DNA of 32,747 bases. Origin: Thermoplasmata archaeon (GTDB lineage: Archaea > Thermoplasmatota > Thermoplasmata > UBA10834). A model generated the notes under the pieces. That model searched no databases. It had not been told where the DNA came from and saw nothing but the letters and a program-made list of their open reading frames with translations. This document shows positions 8,783 to 17,062 of the stretch, piece after piece (within the stretch, counting starts at the first letter, position 1; the number at the start of each line of letters is the position of its first letter). Where the stretch lies: positions 1 to 32,747 of the forward strand of contig JAEHCN010000007.1 in assembly GCA_020696395.1 (NCBI GenBank), written 5' to 3'. The position numbers and the translations under genes were made by a program.

Positions 8783-9739
8783 TCAATCCTCGCTTTCGTC
8801 CAAGCTCTCAATGGTCTTTGCGACCTTGGCGAGAAGCTCTTTGTACTTCGCCCTGTTCGACGGTGTCACAGAGGGATCCTCGCTCCACATCCTGATGTGC
8901 TCCAGTCTCCATCGCAGGTGCTCCGCCTCCCCCATGAAAGTCGCGATCTGCAGCTCCACCTCAGCCGCCTTGAGATGGGCGTTATCGACCTTCTCGATGT
9001 TGTCGACTATGGCGTTCTTCGTAAGGGCGATGCCCATTCTCTTCACGTTGTCGATCTCGACGAGCTCGTGGACGACGATGAGCGGCCGGGTGATCACCTT
9101 GTCGAGCCCGAAATCCTCGTCATAGGGCGTGTCTGCCTGGAACCAGAGTATCATGTCTCCGGCTGTCGCCTGGCATTCGTAGCCATGCTCTGACAGGAGC
9201 CGTTTCGCCTCGGCAACCGCTCTGTCCAACTCGCCCTTTCCACGGGCCTTCCGATGCTCTCGATGGCCCTCTGAGTCCCTCGGGTGGTTGTCTCGAGTAC
9301 TCCATCGGTACAGTTTCTTCTTCCGTCTCAACTCGTCTAGGCCGCAGTCGAAGCATATGCCGTTGTGGCAACACACGACCCCGCCGCACCCCGGACATCT
9401 CCACTTGACTCTCTCAGCCTCGAGGAAACTCGAGATGCCATCATCTCTTATGCGCTCGAGGTTCTTGATCTCGCTCATTCTGTAGTGAGTCCTGTAGCGT
9501 TTGTCGATGGCGGATAGGTGCTCGCATGGGAATTCGTCGCATTCGAAGCAGTACTCAACCTTGTTCTCGAGCAACAGACCGCATCTCTTCCTCAGAAAGG
9601 AACACGCCTTGTTCCTCGGTCTGCATCCCTTGCAGTACGCCATCCGAATCCCTTCGCCCTTGACATCATGCGTGATCGCGAGATACGAGGCGCAGATGTT
9701 GCAGTTCATCCCGCAAGGGGCGATCAGCTCTTCCTTCAT
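8783..9739 (-). CDS. DUF3795-like Cys-rich protein with zinc ribbon and uncharacterised helical C-terminal domain
   Basis: From MKEELIAPCGMNCNICASYLA...YCKGCRPRNKACSFLRKRC...YCFECDEFPCEHL then CPGCGGVVCCHNGICFDCG, followed by a Cys-free C-terminal region containing VVHELVEIDN. Start set at the ATG just before the conserved domain (ORF track extends to 9958). Confidence 0.75.
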   Translation of the reverse strand: MKEELIAPCGMNCNICASYLAITHDVKGEGIRMAYCKGCRPRNKACSFLRKRCGLLLENKVEYCFECDEFPCEHLSAIDKRYRTHYRMSEIKNLERIRDDGISSFLEAERVKWRCPGCGGVVCCHNGICFDCGLDELRRKKKLYRWSTRDNHPRDSEGHREHRKARGKGELDRAVAEAKRLLSEHGYECQATAGDMILWFQADTPYDEDFGLDKVITRPLIVVHELVEIDNVKRMGIALTKNAIVDNIEKVDNAHLKAAEVELQIATFMGEAEHLRWRLEHIRMWSEDPSVTPSNRAKYKELLAKVAKTIESLDESED

Positions 9740-9776
9740 CTGCTGGAGGAACCGTATTGGACGATGATAAAACCAT

Positions 9777-9800
9777 TTGCGGAGAATAGTGCATCCGCAA
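9777..9800. promoter_or_regulatory. Inverted repeat TTGCGGA-N10-TCCGCAA in divergent intergenic region (possible operator)
   Basis: Perfect 7-bp arms: ttgcgga gaatagtgca tccgcaa, between starts of the - strand DUF3795 gene and the + strand GAF-like gene. Confidence 0.45.
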
Positions 9801-9924
9801 TAGAAACGCCGATATACCTTGCGATAGTATCTAGATTCAAGAATTGTCTGTGGTCGGAGCGTGGCTCGCCAAATCCCGCGAGGCCTCTCGTCGACCTTCG
9901 AAATTCCTGCAGGACGGCTACGCA

Positions 9925-10644
9925 ATGCCCTACACGACGCACACGGACAAGGTGACATCAGACCAGGTTGAGATATATCTCAAGATGGCTTATCTCAAGA
10001 CCCGGAGAGACCATAACTCTAGGGTTCTCGAAGAATTCGTGACGCTCCTGGAGCATTTTCAGAAGAACCACGTGGTCCTCTCCGAAATTCTGCAGGAGGC
10101 TGCGGACCTCATCAGGAGACTGTTCACGCTTAGATATGTGATGATCGGCTTGAAAGGCCGAGACGGGAAGTACAAGTACGAGTTCATGTCCGGGATGAGG
10201 GAGGATTCATGGGCTGCGCACAGGAAGAAGGTGTACACGCTAGAATCATTTGCGCAATCCGTCCCTGGGTGGTACAGTGCAGGCGTGATAAGCAAGTTGA
10301 GCAGGGTCTACCTTGAGGAGAAGAATCCCTTGGGCCCTGGGTATGAGACATCGGTGAATAGGCCCGTACTATTGAGCCAACAGAGGTCTTCGGTCGATTC
10401 GAGTCTGGAGGCGGATTTCTTTAACGCGCTCATCAAGGGCCAGAGGGATGAGTTGCTTGGATGGATAGAGTATTCCGGGACCGTAAGTGGCAAGCTACCC
10501 GACGTGACTGTAATCAGAAACGTCGAAGTGATAGCATCTATCCTGGGGGTCGCGATAACGTACCTGGAAAGGAAGAGGGCGACCCTCAAATCTGAATCTC
10601 AGCAAGACGATTCGACGCTTCCGTCCACGCCCAATCGAGGGTAA
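9925..10644 (+). CDS. GAF-like sensory domain protein, hypothetical
   Basis: ORF continues from 9844; ATG at 9925 gives MPYTTHTDKVTSDQVEIYLKMAYLKTRR...; GAF-like alpha/beta pattern only, low specificity. Confidence 0.6.
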   Translation: MPYTTHTDKVTSDQVEIYLKMAYLKTRRDHNSRVLEEFVTLLEHFQKNHVVLSEILQEAADLIRRLFTLRYVMIGLKGRDGKYKYEFMSGMREDSWAAHRKKVYTLESFAQSVPGWYSAGVISKLSRVYLEEKNPLGPGYETSVNRPVLLSQQRSSVDSSLEADFFNALIKGQRDELLGWIEYSGTVSGKLPDVTVIRNVEVIASILGVAITYLERKRATLKSESQQDDSTLPSTPNRG

Positions 10645-12775
10645 TCAGGTCTTCCTGCAACCACGGAATCAGCAAGTCGTCTCTCATGTCTTCGAGAACG
10701 ATTAACGCCTCGCAGCTAGAAAGAGACTCATCCTGGAGCCCGAGATAGACCCAATAGACATCGACGTAGGCCTGTTGCTGGTCGAACTCACCGGCCCAGT
10801 ACATCTGTTCCGGGTCGTCGCTGTACATGCTAGCCATCACAAGACTATAGGTCTCGGGGCTGCACAGAGGTGCCCATTCCATCGTATACACACCTTCGAG
10901 GGCCCCCATTGCGCGGTCAGTCGATTCGGCCATGAGCGCGGAGATTGCGCCCACAACGCCAACGAGGTCGTGAACATGCTGCTCTGAACGAAGGAACACT
11001 TCCTCGGTGCCTGTTGCTCCCCCTATGCCAACGCTCCACCGGTTTATGGTCTGACGAGCTTCGATGAGCGCCTGATTGAGAATCGACGCATCCGCAAGAA
11101 TCGCATCGCGCTCCTCATCGGTATCCGCTTGCTCATAGGCGGTCTCCAGGTCTTTACCGTAGGCGTTTGTGGCCATCACCTCTTCTCTGAGAGCCGTCAG
11201 GGCTACATCCGCCCTTTCGAATAGCTCAGCTTCGCCTGGGACCAATAATGCCTCGGAGTGAAGGAAGTTCTTCACCCAGGTAATAATCGTCGTGAAATCA
11301 AACGGCATCACCAACACACCGTCCAGCCGTATGGCCATAAGCGCAAAGAGGTCCAGCATGTCCTTTATCGATTCAGGGCTCGACCGAGACAGGTCGTCCA
11401 GCTGTGTGTGATAGGTGGACCATCCGCCCTCTACGAAAGAGCCGTACACTGCGGACCCTCCCCCGACCGCCGCGAACGACCATGCATCTGTATGCGAAAA
11501 CAACGGATACGAGAAAGTCGCAAGGTGGGTAGAATCCGCACACGCATCTATCAGAAAATCGTTAATCTCCCAAGTATTCTCAAGCCAGTATGGACCGTGG
11601 GTTCTAGCGCTCCCTATCATGTCGAGGTTGAAATCGACCACCAATCCGTCCAGAATCTCAGGGTGCGCAAGGACGAACTCGTACGAGCCGACTATCCAAT
11701 CATACCAGTCGGAAGGTCCTCCGCACTCTTCGGAGCCGAACGTACAGAACACGATGGTCCTCTCATTCACGAAAGAGCCATCGTCCCGGGACTCAGCGAA
11801 GTGCCGGGCAAGTTCGAGCACTCCGGCTACCCCCGAGCAGTCGTCACTAGCTCCCGCCCACCAAGTGTCCGCGTGAGCTGAGAACACGATGTACTGGTCC
11901 GGATGGGTCGTTCCGTAAAGATAACCGACGACATTTACGGACTCAGCGTGTTCGACCGAGTAGATGTCGGCAGACCCTTCTATCCGGACGGTGACGGTGC
12001 CGGAATCCATCAGGTCCTTGATACGCTCTGCCGAATCACGAGATATCGAGAAGGCGGGTATGGACCCCCCGACGGCGTCCTGCTTGATTGCCTCAGAGTC
12101 CGGGTACGGGCCGAAATACCCATAGAATAGGATTGCCGAAGCTTCATGGAGCGCGATCTCCTCTACCGTTATGGTCGGCCACGGGATAATCCAGTCATTT
12201 CTGAGCACAAGGACGATTGCGTCGTCGAGGTCGCCCGCTGCGTCAAGCTCAGTTGCCGTCGCAGTCCCAACATCCACGACTGGACCAGTCAGGATCTTGC
12301 CATCATTCTCGTTTCCGAAGAAGTACGGCTGATAATCATGCATCCCCCAAACGGAGTAGCTCCCGCCATATGTCGTGACCGGGATGTCTTCCTCCTCGGG
12401 CGAGGTCACGGTAAGGGAAGTTCCGTGGTGGTCCCAGCTAGAGGTGGCGAAAGTCTCCATCTCGACCTTGTCCAGCTCCAAATCGGTTAGATAATCGTAG
12501 ACGTATGTCTGGGCTACGAACTCCTCAGAGGTTCCCGCCACCTTCTCGCCCAGACCAGCGAGGTGCTCTAGATGCGTCCATGCTTCGTCGGCGTCGATTC
12601 CGCTCAGGAACTCCACTTCCTCAGGAGTCATCCCGCCAGACGCAGCAGCGCTGTACGCAGATTTGTAGTCCAACCCTCCCAATACGGGAGCGAGGGACAT
12701 TCCAGCCAGAATCAGGCACAGTGCCAACACAAGCATCTTTCGAATCATTCTCTTCCTCTCCGGCGGGGAGGTCAA
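10586..12775 (-). CDS. Secreted M28-family metallopeptidase with PA-like insert
   Basis: 729 aa; N-terminal signal peptide (KRMIRKMLVLALCLILAGMSLAPVLG); metal-site motifs VFSAHADTWWAGASDDCSGVAGVLELAR, CTFGSEECGG, NLDMIG. Confidence 0.9.
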   Translation of the reverse strand: MTSPPERKRMIRKMLVLALCLILAGMSLAPVLGGLDYKSAYSAAASGGMTPEEVEFLSGIDADEAWTHLEHLAGLGEKVAGTSEEFVAQTYVYDYLTDLELDKVEMETFATSSWDHHGTSLTVTSPEEEDIPVTTYGGSYSVWGMHDYQPYFFGNENDGKILTGPVVDVGTATATELDAAGDLDDAIVLVLRNDWIIPWPTITVEEIALHEASAILFYGYFGPYPDSEAIKQDAVGGSIPAFSISRDSAERIKDLMDSGTVTVRIEGSADIYSVEHAESVNVVGYLYGTTHPDQYIVFSAHADTWWAGASDDCSGVAGVLELARHFAESRDDGSFVNERTIVFCTFGSEECGGPSDWYDWIVGSYEFVLAHPEILDGLVVDFNLDMIGSARTHGPYWLENTWEINDFLIDACADSTHLATFSYPLFSHTDAWSFAAVGGGSAVYGSFVEGGWSTYHTQLDDLSRSSPESIKDMLDLFALMAIRLDGVLVMPFDFTTIITWVKNFLHSEALLVPGEAELFERADVALTALREEVMATNAYGKDLETAYEQADTDEERDAILADASILNQALIEARQTINRWSVGIGGATGTEEVFLRSEQHVHDLVGVVGAISALMAESTDRAMGALEGVYTMEWAPLCSPETYSLVMASMYSDDPEQMYWAGEFDQQQAYVDVYWVYLGLQDESLSSCEALIVLEDMRDDLLIPWLQEDLITLDWAWTEASNRLAEIQI

Positions 12776-13043
12776 CGCTGGGTTAACGAATTCCTGCCCT
12801 CTTCGTGAAGCTCATCACGGTGCTAAATGCTTTGCCTTCGAAATTCGAGTTACTGGTGCGGAGCGGAAGGAATCAGAGGAGTCTTCCTGAAGCTCGCTCC
12901 GGTCGGCATCCTGGAATCCGCTCCTCCTCTACCTGCTAGTGGGGCCCCCCTTGGCCTCAAAAAGGCGGCCGAACCTAACGAGGTTCAAGGACGGAGGGCT
13001 CTGCCCCTCAATGCCCCCCGACCTCTTCGAGGAGAATGGCAGC

Positions 13044-13066
13044 GGCCCGGCAAGCGGGCCTTGCCG
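13044..13066. other. Two overlapping, mutually exclusive perfect hairpins
   Basis: GGCCCG-gcaag-CGGGCC (13044-13060) and CGGCAAG-cgggc-CTTGCCG (13048-13066) share nucleotides. Confidence 0.6.
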
Positions 13067-13153
13067 TAAAAAGGATTTAACCACGAGGCGCTTGATGTCA
13101 GACTGCAAGAAAGAAGGGTTTAGGAGCGGGAGATGCAACAGAAGCCCTCTTGA

Positions 13154-13618
13154 TACTCGCTCCGCGGGGCTTACGCTACGCTCGCAATATCACTGTTACC
13201 TGCTCTTGCGTCTCTTGGTGTCTTGTCCATAAATGACGCCATTAAGGTTCGTGGCAGGGCCGAGCACCTTGAGAGCCACGGGTTCGACCCCGCATCCGTC
13301 GAGGCTCTCTTCCCATGCATCCGGCAAGATGGCAGCGTGGTCTACTGGACGCAGCAGCTTTGGACCAAGTTGAAGTCCCATGTGGAGACTGCATCGGGAG
13401 TTCGGTTCAAGTGGAAGGACTTGAGGCCCACGTTTGCTCATATGGCGAAGGACAAAGGAACCCTGATTGAGGACGTGAGCAAGGCTTTGAGGCATTCGAG
13501 CACGGTGACAACGGAGAGGTACTACTCGCGAGTGCGTTCGGAAACCGCGTTCTCCCTCATGCGACAGGCTTGGGAAGCGCCTGTCGCGGAAAAACCCAAA
13601 ACGCTGATAAGGATTTAG
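13154..13618 (+). pseudogene. C-terminal fragment of a tyrosine recombinase/integrase
   Basis: ...FKWKDLRPTFAHMAKDKGTLIEDVSKALRHSSTVTTERYYSRVR... matches catalytic C-terminal layout (LRxTFAxx ... LxHSSxxTTxxYY); in-frame stop at 13151-13153 removes the N-terminal half. Confidence 0.7.
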
Positions 13619-13633
13619 CCAGTAGTGTGAGAG

Positions 13634-13706
13634 TGGGCCCAACCGGATTCGAACCGGTGATTTTCTGCATGTCAAGCAGATGTCATAGCCACTAGACCAT
13701 GGGCCC
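13634..13706 (-). tRNA. tRNA-Val (anticodon GAC)
   Basis: Reverse complement GGGCCCATGGTCTAGTGGCTATGACATCTGCTTGACATGCAGAAAATCACCGGTTCGAATCCGGTTGGGCCCA: 7-bp acceptor stem, TCTGC-TTGACAT-GCAGA anticodon arm, ACCGG-TTCGAAT-CCGGT T-arm; CCA not encoded. Confidence 0.95.
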
Positions 13707-13816
13707 TGATGGAGCCGAGATAAGGCAAGGGGTTCTATAACCCTTTCTGTCGGACCCCCAGCAGCCAGTCGTCGGGATGATGCTTTCTTATCCTATCTCG
13801 ACAATGGCTGGTCATC

Positions 13817-14914
13817 ATGTCGGGAGGAGCGACGCTCGTCTACGCAGGCGAAGGTGCTTCGCATTCGTGGATTTGGCTGGCGGATTTGCTCGAGGCCAAT
13901 GGTGTGTTCCGGGCAGGCTTCGTCGACGCCGCAGGACTCGTTCGAGGGCTCGAGGATGCGCCTTCTTTGGTTGCGGTATCCGGTGGCGACGGGTTCGAGA
14001 TCGCCTCCGCTCTGGCGGAGCGGGGTTTCGCATCGCTCAGGGAGTTCGTTCACGGAGGAGGCAGGTATATCGGCATCTGTGCGGGAGCTTACCTCCCTCT
14101 GCCGTCCAGGATAGAACCGATGTCCGGATTCAACATCTCGGAGACGAGGATTATGAACATCCGATCGGAATCCGCGGAAACAGCGGCACCTTCTCCGCGA
14201 CTGTCAGTCAGATACGGTTCCTGCAGCGTGTTCCACCCTATCAGGGGGGAGGTCGAAATAGGCAACGGGGCCGAGCGGTTCGTCGCCCCCATCTACGGCG
14301 GACCGGTGTTCTCGGAACCACAGATTGACCACCCGGTTCTCCGATATCTCTCGTTCACGCATCGGACATCCTTCCAGACAGAACGACACGTTGCAGAACA
14401 GGTCATGATCAATCAACCTGCGGTGGTGACATGCGACTACGGGGATGGTCGGTTGGTGCTGGCAGGACCGCATATGGAGCATCCGGGTTATCCCCTAGCG
14501 AACGAGTGCTTCCTGCGGCTCGCAGGACTATCGGGCAGACCTCAACCCTGCTGCAGGTCCACCGACGTGACGAGCGAGTTCAAGTCGCTGGATCGGTCGA
14601 TGGCCGACTTGAAGGTCGCGGTGTCGGGAATGGAACGCGAGTCGTTCATTGTGGGCGCGAAGCAGTGGGACGGGAGCAGAATGCTGGAGCTAGCAGGGGC
14701 AATCGAAAGCCGCAAGGAGTCCCTCGACAGCGATTCCGCCCAGGCAGTGTCGGTCCTGCTCGACAGGTCGCGGGAGGATCTGATGTCCACCGGTCCTGAG
14801 AAGGTCGACGACTCGGATTCGGCTCCGGCTCTTCTCGTAGAAGCCGCCCGTCTATGTGTCGACCATCACTTCCGCGCCAAGAGGGATGAGTTTATACTTG
14901 GCCACCCTCATTAA
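13817..14914 (+). CDS. Glutamine-amidotransferase-like protein of biotin-protein ligase N-terminal (BPL_N) type
   Basis: 365 aa; VSGGDGFEI, GGGRYIGICAGAYLPLP (nucleophile-Cys elbow), YGDGRLVLAGPHMEHPG; C-terminal helical extension. Confidence 0.72.
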   Translation: MSGGATLVYAGEGASHSWIWLADLLEANGVFRAGFVDAAGLVRGLEDAPSLVAVSGGDGFEIASALAERGFASLREFVHGGGRYIGICAGAYLPLPSRIEPMSGFNISETRIMNIRSESAETAAPSPRLSVRYGSCSVFHPIRGEVEIGNGAERFVAPIYGGPVFSEPQIDHPVLRYLSFTHRTSFQTERHVAEQVMINQPAVVTCDYGDGRLVLAGPHMEHPGYPLANECFLRLAGLSGRPQPCCRSTDVTSEFKSLDRSMADLKVAVSGMERESFIVGAKQWDGSRMLELAGAIESRKESLDSDSAQAVSVLLDRSREDLMSTGPEKVDDSDSAPALLVEAARLCVDHHFRAKRDEFILGHPH

Positions 14915-14921
14915 AGCGGAC

Positions 14922-15836
14922 ATGCCTGACGGCAGGTATATGAGCGAGAAGGCGTGGCTGTATGTCCCGTTCTTCGCGTTCGTCGTTCTCGTCTCGGCCG
15001 TGATACTCCTTCTGCCGTACGACACGGTATATGTCAGGGACGAGGTGTACCTGTACCTGTTCCTCGTCACGGTGGTCGTGTGCACTGCGGTGTTTCTGCT
15101 TGGCACACTCTACAACATGCTCCTGTGGATGCACGGGAAAGGCCTCGTCACTACCCCTGAGCGAAGGCTCCTCCGGCTCAGTGCTAAGGCCTTGCGGCTC
15201 CTTTTCAGCAGGGCGTTCGCTAAGGCCATCGCCGTCTTCGTCAGGGATTCGCTCTACATCTCGAAGCTCAGGAAACTGAGCGCGACGAGATGGTTCATGC
15301 ACGTCATGATTCTCGGCGGGTTCCTCATGATGTTCGCCCTCGACCTGATCGTGACGCTGTCCCTCGATATCCTCAGGTACGGGCCCATGATTGACGAGGG
15401 CGGATGGGCCAAGCTGTGGATACGGGACGTCGGCTTCGAAGTCGCCGGCGCGATGATGCTCGTCGGCCTGTCGATCGCTGCCGTACGCAGGTTCGGCTTG
15501 AAGCCGAAGATCGTCAGGACGGAGCTGCCGGATGCCGCCTCCATACTCTTCCTGTTCGCGGTCGTCGCTGGCGGCTTCGTGCTGGAGGGGATGGGGATCG
15601 CAGGCGCCATTCCCGGACATCAGGAGAATGTCGAGTACTCGTTCCTCGGGTACGCGTTGTCATCGATCATGCCGGCCTCGTCAGGCGACCTGTACGACGA
15701 GGCGTGGCTCGTACACGGCGTCATGAGCGCCTTGCTTATCGCATACATACCGTTCAGCAAGTTGTTCCATATGATCGTCACGCCGATCGCCGTCGAGCTC
15801 GAGGGGCTCCTCGGCGATAAGGGGGCGGTCCCGTGA
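14922..15836 (+). CDS. Membrane cytochrome b-like subunit (HdrE/DsrM/NarI-like)
   Basis: Multi-TM protein with TM-embedded His (WMHGKG, FMHVMI, LVHGVM, LFHMIV), immediately upstream of and 4-nt overlapping an HdrD-like gene. Start uncertain (14886, 14922 or 14940). Confidence 0.75.
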   Translation: MPDGRYMSEKAWLYVPFFAFVVLVSAVILLLPYDTVYVRDEVYLYLFLVTVVVCTAVFLLGTLYNMLLWMHGKGLVTTPERRLLRLSAKALRLLFSRAFAKAIAVFVRDSLYISKLRKLSATRWFMHVMILGGFLMMFALDLIVTLSLDILRYGPMIDEGGWAKLWIRDVGFEVAGAMMLVGLSIAAVRRFGLKPKIVRTELPDAASILFLFAVVAGGFVLEGMGIAGAIPGHQENVEYSFLGYALSSIMPASSGDLYDEAWLVHGVMSALLIAYIPFSKLFHMIVTPIAVELEGLLGDKGAVP

Positions 15837-17062
15837 AGCGTAGGCTGGACATATCGAGCCTGAATGTCCGCGCGCTCATGTCCTACGACGCATGCATGCG
15901 TTGCGGCGAGTGCACCGAGACGTGTCCGACTGGCGGCGAGGCGCAGGATGTCGAAATCGTGACCCCGAGGGGAAAGATACTGTGCCTGCGGGAGTTCATC
16001 AGGAGGCAGTACGGGATTAAAGCGCGGCTGTTCGGGCCGAAGACGATAGCCGACGAGGACCTTAGAGAATTGTCGGAGCGCGCGTACGAGTGCACGATAT
16101 GCGGACAGTGCAAGACAGTCTGCCCCGCAGGGCTCGACACGATCGACATGTGGGAGAACATGAGGGAGTTCCTCGTTGTCAACGGTCTCGGTCCGCTGCC
16201 GGCGCACGAGCCTCTCGTGAAGAGCATCGAGAACTACGACAACCCATGGATGCAGCCTCGGACGCAACGCTCGAGATGGTCGAAGAGGCTCGGGAAGGAG
16301 GTCACCGTGGGCGACTCCTTGAACCAACCCCACGAGATACTCTACTTCGTCGGATGCACCGCGGCGTACGACCCCAACATACGCGCGATGGCCGAGAACA
16401 CCGCGCGCGTGCTCGCGCATGCGGGCGCCGATTTCGGCACGCTCGGGAACGATGAGGGTTGCTGCGGGTCCACGATGATGCGGACCGGCCTGTCGGAGGC
16501 CGCGGAGGGCATGGTGCTGAAGAACATCGAGCGGTTCGAGCAGGCGTCTCCGTCGGTGGTAGTCACGAGCTGCGCGGGGTGTTACAAGACACTCAGACAG
16601 GACTATCCAAGGTACGGCAGACTCCCCGCACCGGTCGTACATATCGCCGAGTTCGTGGGAGGCCTTATCGATTCCGGCAAGGTCTCCCCCGTCGTCCGGG
16701 TGGATAAGACTGTGTCGTTCCATGACCCGTGCCATCTCGGGAGGCACGTCGGTCTGTACGACGCACCGAGGAGGATAATCGAGTCCATCCCAGGAGCCCG
16801 CCTGGTCGAGATGGAGAGGAGCCGTGAGAACGCTCGGTGCTGCGGGGCCGGTGGCGGCGTCAAGACGGCCTTTCCCAAGCTGGCTGACGACATATCTGGG
16901 ATGAGGGTGGCTGACGCGGATGAGGTCGGATGTGAAGTCCTCACGACATCGTGCCCGTTCTGCTACCAGAGTCTGAAGTCCGCCATCGCCTCGCGCGGGT
17001 CCGAGATGGAGATGGTCGACCTTATGGAGCTGCTCTGGAGGTCGCTTCAGACTCCACGATGA
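15833..17062 (+). CDS. HdrD/DsrK-like iron-sulfur oxidoreductase (two 4Fe-4S motifs plus two CCG domains)
   Basis: CMRCGECTETCP, CTICGQCKTVCP, then GCCGSTMMRTG/SCAGCYKTL and ARCCGAGGG/SCPFCYQSL; GTG start overlaps preceding TGA. Confidence 0.88.
   Translation: MKRRLDISSLNVRALMSYDACMRCGECTETCPTGGEAQDVEIVTPRGKILCLREFIRRQYGIKARLFGPKTIADEDLRELSERAYECTICGQCKTVCPAGLDTIDMWENMREFLVVNGLGPLPAHEPLVKSIENYDNPWMQPRTQRSRWSKRLGKEVTVGDSLNQPHEILYFVGCTAAYDPNIRAMAENTARVLAHAGADFGTLGNDEGCCGSTMMRTGLSEAAEGMVLKNIERFEQASPSVVVTSCAGCYKTLRQDYPRYGRLPAPVVHIAEFVGGLIDSGKVSPVVRVDKTVSFHDPCHLGRHVGLYDAPRRIIESIPGARLVEMERSRENARCCGAGGGVKTAFPKLADDISGMRVADADEVGCEVLTTSCPFCYQSLKSAIASRGSEMEMVDLMELLWRSLQTPR

Noticed and set aside
12929-13232. 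Short ORFs on both strands over the hairpin-rich segment (for example MGPPLASKRRPNLTRFKDGG...)
   Set aside because: Overlapping open frames on both strands with Pro/Arg/Gly-rich composition; more consistent with non-coding GC-rich repeats.
13154-13706. Intact integrated provirus next to tRNA-Val
   Set aside because: Only a C-terminal recombinase fragment is present and neighbouring genes look chromosomal; evidence supports a remnant only.
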